Assembly (NCBI GenBank): GCA_030867875.1
Contig: JAOWCC010000936.1
Location: forward strand, 17,864,095-17,928,094
Length of the DNA stretch: 64,000 nt
Reading direction: 5' to 3'
Origin: Actinernus sp. WN-2022
Lineage: Eukaryota > Cnidaria > Anthozoa > Actiniaria > Actinernidae
Below, in pieces: positions 13,095 to 22,436 of this stretch (the stretch's first letter is position 1; every line of letters starts with the position of its first letter). The notes below the pieces were generated by a model, which saw only the letters and a list, made by a program, of their open reading frames with translations, did no database searches and had not been told where the DNA came from. Position numbers and translations under genes: made by a program.

Positions 13095-13428
13095 CACAGG
13101 TAGCCCAAGCCTTTTATAATATGTATAAATTCCTTTATACAATCCATTGATTAAGATTGGAGTTAATATGAGGCAGATAAACGATCATAAAATATTATGA
13201 AAGTTACCATATCTCATTTTGTGTTCTCTGTAGACAATTTTAATTTATTTTCTCAATTTACCAAGTTCAATTTTTGTTTAGTTTGAACAGAACCAAATCA
13301 ACATGGTAAGTTTCATAATGGTAACCCTATCTGCAAAAATAGTTATTGTAAAAACTTCAATTTTAATTATGTGTCATAACAGTTTCTACATATAATATAT
13401 AGATAATCATATGCTTGGGCTACCTGTG
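13095..13428. mobile_element. 334-bp MITE-like element
   Basis: It starts CACAGGTAGCCCAAGC and ends GCTTGGGCTACCTGTG, a perfect 16-base inverted repeat. The interior is AT-rich with no coding. It sits at the 3' end of the P2X7-like frame and may supply its stop codon. Confidence 0.75.
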
Positions 13429-14517
13429 TTTTTAGCCCAAACAAATGGCTCTTTTCGTAGCCACTACTTATAATAAAAGAAAATGGTCATCATCTGTCTC
13501 AGACTGTAAGTAGTTCTTTATTCACTAAAGGATTTGGAAATATAAATTATTGTTGTCTTGTGTACATGATGAATGTTCATCTCGTGTAACTGGAATCTGA
13601 TACTCTTAATATGTAAACAAAAACAAAGTAGCCTGCACACATCTACTACTATATAATTTCACAAACAGTGCATGCAATATGGGAAACAACATAGTCACAA
13701 AATATGAGACCAATTCTGAAAGAAGCCCAACTTTGCACAATTGCATGAATTATATGATAAACAATTTATTGGTTGGCTAAAAAGCAAACCAAGTACTTTT
13801 CAGCCGTCCTCAGACTTAATGATGTCCTCAAGCTCTCTGACAGTGGCATTTTTCTCCAAAATTAGAGCACATTTCATTGGAAACCCTACAGAAGTTGCAA
13901 TACCTACCGTCGACCAGTTCGTAGAATTCACCCGAATGGCATTGTGGAGAAATTTTGAGCCCTCGGCTTAAAAAGTGAGCAGTATTTAACTACCCTGGGC
14001 TAGCCAAACTTCAACTGAGGAGGGAGGGTTGGGTTAGCACTCAGGATTTCACCAATTGAGCTCACACACGATCGGACGACAAAGAGTTAAAGACCAAACG
14101 AAGAAAAAAGTGGCTTGGGAAGTTGTGGCCAAAACAATGGGACTTAGTAAGTTTGTTTTATAACGTAATTGCAGGCCATCAAGAGCGAGCACGCAAAACT
14201 GTATCTTTCTCCCACCGGAATGTAAACAATGCGAGGAATGATGATCGGAAACGCACATGGCAGCTTTTTGATTGGCTGCTAAATTTGGCTGATCACTCGT
14301 GCATGACCTTTCGGAATCACTTTCACGTGTCAAGAGCAGCTGGAAAGTGCCGGACCAGTTTCAAAGAGATTTTGGGTCTTTCTAGCTGTATTAATGTTCT
14401 GAAATTCAGGACAATGAACAACTCTATTGTGGCGTTAGGGTTCTTTGTATTTCAGGGTATTGTTTTGCTGTAGTTCATTGTCGTTGATACACCTAGAAAG
14501 AGCCGAGATTTTGGTGA
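13429..14517. other. Stretch without a supported gene, with a small inverted duplication
   Basis: Short frames here have no domain features. Around 14371-14505 the segment TCTTTCTAG.TGTAT...ACAATGAAC recurs in inverted orientation (GTTCATTGT...ATACACCTAGAAAGA). It could be a decayed terminal repeat or a small MITE. The first Cys-rich frame opens just after it. Confidence 0.35.
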
Positions 14518-15174
14518 GTATTTCTTCGTAAAATATGCAAACAACTACATGAGTCGGGGATACAATTTCTAAACATTCTGGAGAATGTTACCGAACACCG
14601 TAGGAAGTTCTTACCTAGTCTCATCCTAATTCAAGGCCAACACTCGCACTTTGGATGCGTTGCCCATGTGAACCATGATATCAATCAAGAACGTTTAAGG
14701 TTAGGGACCTTCTATGCATCCACATTGTGTAAATTAAGACATGGCATACTGGATGACCATCGTGAGAAAGGTCGTCGTCGTAAATGTACCTGTTGTAATA
14801 ATTGTGATAGATTTGGTAATGTTTGTAACTGCCCTATTTGCGCCTCTCTCATGTCTGATTTTTTACCAAACCTTAAGGTCCTTGTTTATATTTTGTCCTT
14901 TACTACATGGGGCGAAACCTATTAATTCATTTTACCTGATTTCGGGGATCGTCTTAAATCGCAAGGTCTGTTTCTTGTTCGGTTTAGTCGTTGTGAAGAT
15001 CTGATACGCGATGAACCAGACCGCAATCATTTTAAAACGTTTTTGTGTGCCGAGACACATAGTCTCAATCTAATCATACGTCATTTTTTACGGTGTGAAG
15101 ACTGTCATCATAATATCATATTTCATTATAGTTATGAACACCATGATGATGATGTTGTGGATGAGATGTTTTGA
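14518..15174 (+). pseudogene. Cys-rich array member 1 (unknown family), one in-frame stop
   Basis: A single reading frame is open from 14518 (directly after TTG/GTGAGT) to TGA at 15172-15174, broken only by TAA at 14923-14925. It has no in-frame ATG near its 5' end, which suggests an upstream exon or a lost start. It encodes C-T-C-C-x2-C followed by C-N-C-P-I-C near 14785-14850. After the stop it continues RCEDLIRDEP, then a second Cys/His cluster (RCEDCHH) and an Asp-rich tail. The function is unknown. It is the longest member of the array. Confidence 0.5.
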
Positions 15175-15198
15175 TTTTTTTTGTCCCCTAGGGTGGTG

Positions 15199-15499
15199 AT
15201 GTCGGATACGTTAGACTGCAGTGACGATCCAAGCGCTTGCCCCAACTTTTGTTTGGGGAGTTCTTATAACTTGTTTTACTATGACTGCGAACCTATAAAC
15301 CGTAAATTACTTCTCGTCAGTCATGGCGTCGATCAATACAATTGTTTTGCCATATATATATATAGATGTCGATGATAAGGATACTGACCATGTCGTGCAC
15401 TATTACATGAATAGACGTATCCGACATATCCTCCACTATAAAGACCCCTTAGGCTTCGAGGCTAGACAGGACAGCAGATTGGGATGGCTCTATCTCTAA
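15199..15499 (+). pseudogene. Cys-rich array member 2, frameshift in a TA run
   Basis: The ATG at 15199 lies just after the acceptor-like CCCCTAG/GGTGGTG. The protein (MSDTLDCSDDPSACPNFC...KLLLVSHGVDQYNC) follows the family layout: an N-terminal Cys cluster, then a hydrophobic LLLVSH strand. At about 15350-15365 a (TA)n run shifts the frame. The other frame continues VDDKDTDHVVHYYM...RRIRHIL to a stop at 15497-15499, in register with the ends of other members. Slippage in the TA run is the obvious cause. Confidence 0.5.
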
Positions 15500-15519
15500 C
15501 CAACCCTTTTTTCAATTTT

Positions 15520-15792
15520 ATGTTTTTTAGGGTTATACGATACATCACTACAGAAAGCAGCTGCTCCTGTAGGATATGTCGCGATCCCTCACTATGGATA
15601 AATCCCTTAAGACCTAAAATCCTTATCGCTCTCAGATCTCCAGCCTATAACCCTAATTTATTCGTTCGTAATCTAATTGTCGTGAATTGTAACGATTTAG
15701 CCTTTCATATCAACGATAGACAGACTTTTAAGCAAATCAATAGTGGCATTCGTCGTATATTGAGGCGTAAAGTGAGACCGATATGTGTCTAA
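15520..15792 (+). CDS. Cys-rich array member 3
   Basis: The protein begins MFFRVIRYITTESS and has CSCRICRD (a CxCxxC motif), KILIALRSP, then a C-terminal FKQINSGIRRILRRK. The FKQIN...I..I..RK ending is shared with member 4. An acceptor-like TTTTTTAG/GGTTATAC lies at 15529-15530, within the first codons. An upstream in-frame ATG at 15484 is also possible. The function is unknown. The Cys pattern suggests a small metal-binding fold, but no full zinc-finger family matches by eye. Confidence 0.5.
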   Translation: MFFRVIRYITTESSCSCRICRDPSLWINPLRPKILIALRSPAYNPNLFVRNLIVVNCNDLAFHINDRQTFKQINSGIRRILRRKVRPICV

Positions 15793-15816
15793 TCTAGAAA
15801 TCTTGTTTTTCCCTAG

Positions 15817-16129
15817 GGTTGTCACGGCCTCTGTGGCGTATTATAGCTATTGCCGTTGCAGTTTTTGTGATTGTTTTCATGCCTTGGAAAATTTATTTCA
15901 TGAGAATTATAAAATCCTTCTCATTAGTCATACTGTAGAAAGTCGTTGTTGTTTACTTGTTTGTGTGAATGGCAATACTATTTGGCTTCCTGATCCTGAG
16001 TGTGACTTTAAGCAAATTAATCAACGCATCCACCAGCTCATTAATCGCAAGACGCTCAGTCTAGGGACGATTAGTTTTCGCGGGTATCCATGGATAGATT
16101 TAAGTAATTATATATTTTTTTCTCCTTAG
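15817..16129 (+). CDS. Cys-rich array member 4
   Basis: The frame follows the acceptor-like TTTTTCCCTAG/GGTTGTCACG at 15815-15816. It encodes SVAYYSYCRCSFCDC, then KILLISHTVESRCCLL, IWLPDPECDFKQINQRIHQL and a basic NRK. There is no ATG between the acceptor-like site and the Cys motif, so translation would need an upstream exon or another start. The stop codon (TAG, 16127-16129) is itself part of the next acceptor-like site. Member 3 is its closest relative in the array (shared FKQIN...I..I..RK). Confidence 0.5.
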
Positions 16130-16136
16130 GGTTGTT

Positions 16137-16433
16137 ATGACAAGCACTGTGGCCAATTTAAACTGCAATTGCAACTTTTGTTATGATATTGCGGATTACG
16201 TTTCTTTTCCAAAAAATCCCCTTTTGGTGGCGTATACCCCTCTCGGAGACTGTCACACTCTCGTTGCTTATGAACATCCGGACACAAGGGATCCAGATCA
16301 CGTATTGTTCTATGATTACGACTATGAAAATACTCATATAGGCAATACAGATTATGAGGGGGTTAATGAAGATATACGACAAGTGTTGACTAGAAGAAGA
16401 GGTCCATGGCGAGAATGTAGAGGGGTACACTAA
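16137..16433 (+). CDS. Cys-rich array member 5
   Basis: The ATG at 16137 sits eight bases after the acceptor-like TTTCTCCTTAG/GGTTGTT. The 98-residue protein has LNCNCNFCYD (CxCxxC), NPLLVAYTPLGDCHTLV, an Asp/Tyr-rich middle (DPDHVLFYDYDYEN) and the family-type end NEDIRQVLTRRRGP. An AATAAA signal follows at about 16441-16446, the clearest one in the array. Confidence 0.55.
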   Translation: MTSTVANLNCNCNFCYDIADYVSFPKNPLLVAYTPLGDCHTLVAYEHPDTRDPDHVLFYDYDYENTHIGNTDYEGVNEDIRQVLTRRRGPWRECRGVH

Positions 16434-16504
16434 AACATTGTAATAAAACAGTATGCTATTTTATTTTCATTTGTTGTTTTTTCACTTGCTCCATTCCTAG
16501 GGTT

Positions 16505-16756
16505 ATGACGGCGCAAGCCCTCTACAATCAAGACTGCCCCTGTCCACTCTGTCAATGGGTCTTTCCGAACCATTTATTACCTAATGACATAAATAATGTC
16601 TATCTCATTTTTAACTTTCCCAAGGGACCTCTTGAATATAAATTGACCCCCTTTCCAGACTTTAAGGACATACTCCTATTTATTTCGCTTCTTCTCAGAC
16701 CTAAAGAAAATTATCAGGAAATCATAGACTTTGTGATCCAGCTCCATTTTTCCTAA
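16505..16756 (+). CDS. Cys-rich array member 6
   Basis: The ATG at 16505 follows the acceptor-like CCATTCCTAG/GGTT directly. The 83-residue product starts MTAQALYNQDCPCPLCQW (CxCxxC) and continues NNVYLIFNFPKGPLEYKL, with a C-terminal helix-like tail ending QLHFS. It is shorter than its neighbours and lacks the basic RK end. It is followed by a CT-repeat and another pyrimidine-AG site at 16798-16799. Confidence 0.5.
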   Translation: MTAQALYNQDCPCPLCQWVFPNHLLPNDINNVYLIFNFPKGPLEYKLTPFPDFKDILLFISLLLRPKENYQEIIDFVIQLHFS

Positions 16757-16799
16757 CTATAATCTCACTCTCTCTCTCTCTATTTTTCATCCTCTTCAG

Positions 16800-17226
16800 T
16801 GTCTACCCCACCATTGACCAAAAACATCAACACTGGTGCTCTGAATGCAAAGCATGGAACTTAGAAATTACCGTCACAAGATTAGGGGTAGAGAATCTAA
16901 TTGTCTCTTTTGTCGTTATTGGCGTCAGCATTTAGACCCTTGGGCAATGTCCTTTCGCCTCTCTTCGTACGCCACCATTGCTAAAAGAAATGTTTTACAA
17001 TATAGTGTCTGTCCCCTCATAACAGACCCAGTCCGTCCTCCGTGTATTTTATCCCGATTCACTATAGAGATCGTTTTGAGAAATACCTGTGTGAAGCTTT
17101 TTTAGGACGATTGCCTCCTAGATGCTACAGGATGGAATCCGCTTTATGGCATCATTCCAATTACAGTGCCCCCACCGCCATTACTTATTTATTTGCCGAT
17201 ACCTGTCAAGGGTGTTATGCCATCTA
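16800..17226 (+). pseudogene. Cys-rich array member 7, frameshifted
   Basis: After TTCATCCTCTTCAG at 16799 three short frames succeed each other. The first has WCSECKAW. The second (16845-17105) has ESNCLFCRYWRQHL. The third (from about 17042, ending 17225) has FIPIHYRDRFEKYLCEAF and several later Cys. At least one frame change is needed near 17045-17100. It is the most divergent member and closes the array. Confidence 0.4.
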
Positions 17227-17227
17227 A

Positions 17228-17460
17228 CGTAACTTTACCTATAGAGCAAGAACAACTTCTTATTCACCAACTCTGTATCATTTATTAGGGTAAACATGTA
17301 AACAGATTAAGTATATACAATCCTATCCAGTAAAACGAAGAGAAAATCAAAATCATGTTAAAAAAACTAAGTATATCCAGTAAACTAAGAGAAAGTCATG
17401 GCTGAAGAAGAAGAAGAAAAACAATGCAAACCTAGCTTGTAATAAACACATTTGTTTTTT
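17228..17460. other. AT-rich stretch with a degenerate ~30-bp direct repeat
   Basis: TAAGTATAT...TCCAGTAAAACGAAGAGAAA and TAAGTATATCCAGTAAACTAAGAGAAA occur about 60 bases apart. An AATAAA is present at about 17441. No gene is seen. Confidence 0.5.
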
Positions 17461-17463
17461 ATC

Positions 17464-17625
17464 AGTTCTTTCTTTTCTTTTCTTTTCTTTCTTTTCTTTT
17501 CTTTCTTTTCTTTTCTTTCTTTTCTTTTCTTTCTTTTCTTTTCTTTTCTTTCTTTTCTTTCTTTTCTTTTCTTTCTTTTCTTTTCTTTCTTTTCTTTTCT
17601 TCTTTTCTTTTCTTTCTTTTCTTTC
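17464..17625. repeat. (TTTCTTTTC)n pyrimidine microsatellite
   Basis: About 160 bases of TTTC/TTTTC repeats. Long open frames over it on either strand (Lys/Glu- or Phe/Ser-rich) are artefacts of the repeat. Confidence 0.95.
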
Positions 17626-17641
17626 ACTGAGGGGGGTGGCA

Positions 17642-18112
17642 TCATGGCTTGTAAGTCGGCACATAATAGATGGGAGGTGACATCCCCGCGTAACCAGGAG
17701 CCGTGACAGGCTGTTCTTGGTGGTACTGCGAGGGTCCCTGAAAAGCAAGCTGCGGGGGTGGTGTGTTGTTGTATCCCTTCTATAGTATAGACATAGTGCA
17801 TAGAGGTAACGGGCGAGGAAGTCTCTGCAATCTATTCAAACTAACAACTTGAGTTCGGTGGCGAGGGGGTAGCACAGCAGGCGTACATCTTCTCGGGGTT
17901 CTTTTCGGGATGTGAAATCCCTACTTTAAAATAGAGGGCATGATCCCTTGTCCCCAGTCTCTCGTCCACATTTGTAAGTCTCGTAAGGGATCCCTTCCTT
18001 GGTCGTCGCCCTATGCGTCTTCCAAGGTACACGCGAGGGGGTGTTGCCTATCCCCACCGTCCAGCAAAAACAGTAGATAGGAGCGGTTTTGTGCTCCTTG
18101 AATGCTTGCCAT
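17642..18112 (-). pseudogene. Broken minus-strand gene of unknown function, left part of the Polinton region
   Basis: An ATG at 18112 starts MASIQGAQNRSYLLFLLDGG and stays open for about 38 codons. Overlapping and downstream, other frames carry protein-like segments: one with GIGNTPSRVPWKTHRATTK and YKCGRETGDKGSC, and a last one with PPPQLAFQGPSQYHQEQPV that ends PPIYYVPTYKP with a stop at 17642. The Pro/Tyr-rich tail contains PPIY, which fits the PPxY form used by viral late domains and membrane-protein tails. Several frame changes make it a pseudogene. It is divergent to the polymerase. The identity is unknown. Confidence 0.4.
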
Positions 18113-18440
18113 CCCTCTCTCTCTCCCTCTCTAAAGGAAAAGTAGGGCGTTTTTGTAACTTCGAGTCTCTTTGCACATTTTATTTCGAAAAACGCAAGCT
18201 GTTTGAAAATAATTAAGGCAAATGATACTTCTGTTGATCATTAACAAATTGAAACTGAGTTTTTGTGAAATTTTTACAAGGCCTTCCTTTGGAGGCCAAC
18301 ACTGTGATAGTCTTGTTACAAAACCGACACAGGTTGTGGTAACAAAGACAAAGCAAGTGGTAAAGTGGAAAAATTAAATCATCCCTTAACTATAGAGGTG
18401 CTAGAATCCTCCAATAGCATTCTCTTTTCCACCACATTCA

Positions 18441-21105
18441 TTGTATAAAGCTGTTTTGCAGGCACCAAAAAAGTCGAGTGTGGAAGAGCAAGACACTAAA
18501 GAATGTTTTCGATATCTGTTCTTTGACTTTGAAACCATGCCGTTTGAGGACCATCACACCGTCAATCTATTCGTCTGGATCAAGGTGTGCGAACGGTGTG
18601 AAAAGGAGCCCGTGTCGAAAGCACGTCCTCAATGTGGAATACGTCAACGCATCGGACATAGCGTGAAAGAATTCTGCACCTATGCGCTGGTTCCTGAACA
18701 TAGCGGGTATATCATGATGGCGCATAATTTTAAAGGCTATGACTCTTACCCTATTTTACAATATTTAATCGAGAATGGTCAACGTCCCAACGTCATCTAC
18801 CAAGGTGCCAAAACAATCTATTTACAATTAAAGGATTTGAATATTTGCTTTAAGGACAGTGTGTGTTTTTTACCCATTCCCCTAGACGCTTTTGGAAAGA
18901 CATTCGACCTGACCCAAGCCAAGACGCAATTCCCAGTTTTTTTCAACCGTTCAGGCATAGAGCCAGACAACGGACAAAGCTATCAGAATTATGTAGGTCC
19001 CTTGCCTGATTTAAAGTATTACGGCATTGATATCCTACCAGTTAAGAAGGCTGAGACATTGACCGCCTGGCACACGCAGAAGCGTGCGGAAGGCTACGTG
19101 TTTGATTTCAAGAAAGACATGCGCGATTACTGCATCCAAGATGTGGTGGTCTTGATGATGGGGTGTTTATCCTTTCGACGCACCTTTGTTAAGGAATTTC
19201 AAGTGGACCCCTTTACAGACTGTTGCACCATTGCCTCTACCTGTCTACGAACCTACCTGAAGCATTTTCTTCCAGAAAATTCTATCGGTAGAATACCCCC
19301 CATGGTGTATCGAGCCCAAGATGTTCAATCCTATATGGCACTCAAAAGTCCTCCATTTGATGGAGAAAGAATCGGGCCAATACTATCGGAAAGCCTCTTC
19401 CTGGGATGGGAAAAAAAAGATTCTCGGGGCGAAAGTGGATGGGTACTGCACAAGAACGAAAGAAGTGGTCCAGATCCATGGCTGTTTTTTCCATGGATGC
19501 CCCTCCTGTTTCAAGGGAGAGGTGTACAACCCGCTATGCCATTGTACCATGCAGGATTTGCATACCAAGACGGTGGCGCGCACCCAGACGTTGAGAAATG
19601 CCGGTTATGCTGTGACGGAAGTATGGGAGCATGAAGTGAAGACTAATCTGGAACTGAAGGCCAAAGAAGACTACATCTACCCTACTTGGGTGGAGCGCTT
19701 CGAGCCGTTGAAAATCAGAAACGCTCTGTTGGGCGGTCGTGTGGAGGCTTTCTGTCTTCTCTATACTGTCCAACCAGGTGAAAAGATCCACTACTTCGAC
19801 TTCACCTCTCTCTATCCCTACGTGATGCTGGTCAAGCAGGCCGATAATTTTCCCCATCCTATCGGCCACCCTACCGTCATCACGGAGAATTTTGGTCCAG
19901 ACATCACCACGGCCTACTATGGATTGAACAAGGTCCGCGTGCTGGCCCCACGGGATTTGAACTTGCCGGTACTGCCGACCAAGATTAATGGGAAATTGAT
20001 GTTTGTGCTGTGTGTCGAATGCGCCAAGAAGGGAGGCTCGAATTTTTCCCAATGCCGTCACACCAGTGAAGAGAGATCCCTGAAGGGTGTGTGGACCACC
20101 CCCGAGTTAAGAAAGGCGGTGGAGAAGGGCTATCGTATTTTGGAAACTTACGAAGTGTACCATTATCCGGAAACAAGCCGCGATCTGTTTTCCGAATACA
20201 TCCACCGCAATTTGAAGAAGAAGCAAGAAGCCTCGGGATGGCCTCCCGGTTGCGAGACGGAAGAACAGAAACGTCGGTACCTACAGGAGTACTTGGACAA
20301 GGAAGGGATACAGTTGGAGGCGGACTATATTTTAAAGAACCCCGGACTGCGTTTTCTTTTCAAACTGTTGTTAAACAGTTTGTGGGGAAAATTCGGACAG
20401 AACCAAGATATGGTTTCCACAGAATACGTGACAGACCCTGCCCGTTTTTTTGCCTTGATGTTTGACGATTCCATCGAAATATCCAACGTGGTTTTGTTGA
20501 ATGAATTCCTTGTGCAAGTGCAACACAGATCCCGAGAGGAATTTATGAGCGAGAGTTCGGACATGAACTGTGTCACCGCCTCCTTTGTCACGGCCATGGC
20601 CCGTTTGAAGCTGTACGATCTGATGGACTTTCTAGGTCCTGAACGTCTGCTGTACGTCGATACAGACTCGGCCATTTTCATCTCGAGACCTGGAGGTGTG
20701 AACCCTCCGCTGGGGATCGGTCTTGGAGATCTCACCTCGGAACTAGAGCCGGACGATCACATTGTGGAATTTGTGTCGACCGGTTCCAAGTCCTACTCTT
20801 ACAAGACGTCCCTCAGCCGTGAGGCGGTGGTAAAATGTAAAGGCATTCGTCTGAATGTGTCCTCCTCCAAACTGGTCAACTTCGAAAGTATGCTGGAATT
20901 GGTGACGGGGGTGTGTCAGAAGAAAATTATCACCCATCCTTTGAAGATACGTCGCGACACACGCAAACGTACCCTACACACCGTCGCGGAAGAAAAGGTA
21001 TTTAAGTTGGTGTACGACAAACGGGTGTTATTACACGACCATCGAACGCTGCCGCACGGTCATCGAGATATTCCACAGCATAAAAACGATGGTGGCACTC
21101 CCTAA
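18441..21105 (+). CDS. PolB: Protein-primed family B DNA polymerase (Polinton type), one frameshift
   Basis: It replicates the element using a protein primer. The first frame (18441 to about 19340) carries the 3'-5' exonuclease: FDFET (Exo I), MMAHNFKGYD (Exo II) and YCIQD (Exo III). The second frame (about 19340-21105) carries a Cys/His region (HGCFFHGCPSC), motif A DFTSLYPYVM near 19800, motif B KLLLNSLWGKFG near 20365 and motif C YVDTDS at 20653-20670. All catalytic acidic residues are present. The frame changes once near 19330-19360. The 5' end has no in-frame ATG before the exonuclease, so the N-terminus is lost, frameshifted or on an upstream exon. It lies 5' of the integrase. Confidence 0.95.
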
Positions 21106-21373
21106 TCCTACACTAAGCGTCGTCTGTCAGAGACTCCGGTGCCTGGTAGCCTGTTGTGGTGGAAGTGTGACTGTAGGAAGTCGTGAAGAGACCGATGGAG
21201 CTTCGGAAGAGGAAGACGACGATGGTCCTTACAGACCCCAATCTACAGACAAAGAAGATGAAGAAGAAGAAGAAGGACCCACCCGAGAAAAAAAAGACAT
21301 CTCAAAAAGAGGACAAAGAAGAAGAAAAAGGAGGAGGAGGAGGAAAAAGTGCGTAGTGTGTCTGAAGTTCTAG
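21089..21373 (+). CDS. Small acidic-then-basic ORF between polymerase and integrase
   Basis: The ATG at 21089 overlaps the polymerase end. The 94-residue product has a Cys-containing start, an acidic run (EEEDDDG, DKEDEEEEEG) and then a Lys/Arg run. Its end overlaps the integrase frame, which is itself open upstream into the same basic stretch. It may be an independent small protein or the N-terminal extension of the integrase displaced by one frameshift. The sequence does not decide between these. Confidence 0.4.
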   Translation: MVALPNPTLSVVCQRLRCLVACCGGSVTVGSREETDGASEEEDDDGPYRPQSTDKEDEEEEEGPTREKKDISKRGQRRRKRRRRRKKCVVCLKF

Positions 21374-22425
21374 AAGATCTGTATTACGATCCACGCAACC
21401 CAGGAGCCTATGGGGGCGTGGATGCCTTAACACGGTCTGCACGTTCCTATGGGATTTCTAAGAACCAAGTACGGACGTGGTTAAGAACACAACCTACCTA
21501 CACCATGCACAAACCCATACGTCGGCGTTTCCCGTCGGGCAAGACCATGGTTCAAGGGATGGACCATCAATGGCAGGCGGATCTGGCGGATCTACAGCCT
21601 TTGTCTTCCGAGAACAAAGGCTACAAGTATTTGTTGGTATGCATCGATGTGTTGTCGAAGTATGCCTGGGTGGAACCTCTGAAGAACAAGACAGGCGCCG
21701 AAGTGAAACGCGGTTTGGAAACGATTTTTGCTCAAGGACGCATCCCCACAAAGTTACAGACGGACAAGGGTATGGAATTTCTCAACACAACCGTTCAAAA
21801 CTACTTAAAGAAAATGAATGTACACTTCTTCACCAGCGACTCCCCTCACAAAGCGGCCGTGGCGGAACGTTTCAATAGAACGTTTAAGAACTTAATGTGG
21901 CGCTATTTCTACAATGCCGGTAATCACAACTACGTCAAGGTGCTCCCCAAATTGGTAGACAACTACAACCATCGATGGCACCGTAGTATAGGCATGATCC
22001 CTGCCGAGGTGAACCTCACCAACGACCAGAAGGTATGGCATCGTCTTTATGACAAGGCCTTGGAGCGTCCTTCTAGGAGACAGCAAAAATTGTACCCTGG
22101 TCATGCGGTCCGCATCAGCAAAGCTTTTCGACAGTTCAAAAAAGGCTACCTGCCGAATTGGACGGAAGAAATATTTGAGGTGGTGTCGCGCATTCCTGGA
22201 CGTCCGCCGTCGTTTCGTATTCATGACATGAATGGAGAAACTATAAAAGGACGGTTTTATGAACAAGAACTACAACGCATCACCAGCAGAGCCGACCAAA
22301 CGTTTGGAGTGGAAAAAATTCTAGCCCGGAAAGGAAGACCAGGCCCTAAACAACTATTGCTCATTAAATGGTTTGGCTGGCCTGCTTCCTTTAACAGTTG
22401 GGTGAGGCGTGAGGACATGCAATAA
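21349..22425 (+). CDS. int: Polinton integrase (retroviral DDE type) with C-terminal chromodomain
   Basis: It inserts the element into host DNA. The frame opens at GTG 21349; the true N-terminus may lie further upstream in the basic stretch. Residues 10-50 form a helix-turn-helix-like segment (YGISKNQVRTWL). The rve catalytic core has Asp78 (QWQADLADL), Asp139 (LQTDKGMEF) and Glu173 (AAVAERFNR), with 33 residues between the last two. An SH3-like segment (YPGHAVRISKAFRQFKKGYL) follows. The last ~45 residues read VEKILARKGRPG...LLIKWFGWPASFNSWV, a chromodomain pattern that in related integrases guides insertion to marked chromatin. The gene is intact. Confidence 0.95.
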   Translation: MRSVSEVLEDLYYDPRNPGAYGGVDALTRSARSYGISKNQVRTWLRTQPTYTMHKPIRRRFPSGKTMVQGMDHQWQADLADLQPLSSENKGYKYLLVCIDVLSKYAWVEPLKNKTGAEVKRGLETIFAQGRIPTKLQTDKGMEFLNTTVQNYLKKMNVHFFTSDSPHKAAVAERFNRTFKNLMWRYFYNAGNHNYVKVLPKLVDNYNHRWHRSIGMIPAEVNLTNDQKVWHRLYDKALERPSRRQQKLYPGHAVRISKAFRQFKKGYLPNWTEEIFEVVSRIPGRPPSFRIHDMNGETIKGRFYEQELQRITSRADQTFGVEKILARKGRPGPKQLLLIKWFGWPASFNSWVRREDMQ

Positions 22426-22436
22426 TCCACTGCACC

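Noticed and set aside
14741..15004. 87-codon hydrophobic frame overlapping array member 1
   Set aside because: The overlapping frame with the Cys motifs stays coding-like past its single stop, while this one is Val/Ile/Phe-rich by shift of the same codons.
17353..17801. Long Lys/Glu-rich open frames on the minus strand and a Phe/Ser-rich frame on the plus strand
   Set aside because: They are translations of the TTTC/TTTTC microsatellite at 17464-17625.
19534..20061. 175-codon minus-strand frame inside the polymerase
   Set aside because: Antisense shadow of a strongly coding plus-strand region with polymerase motifs.
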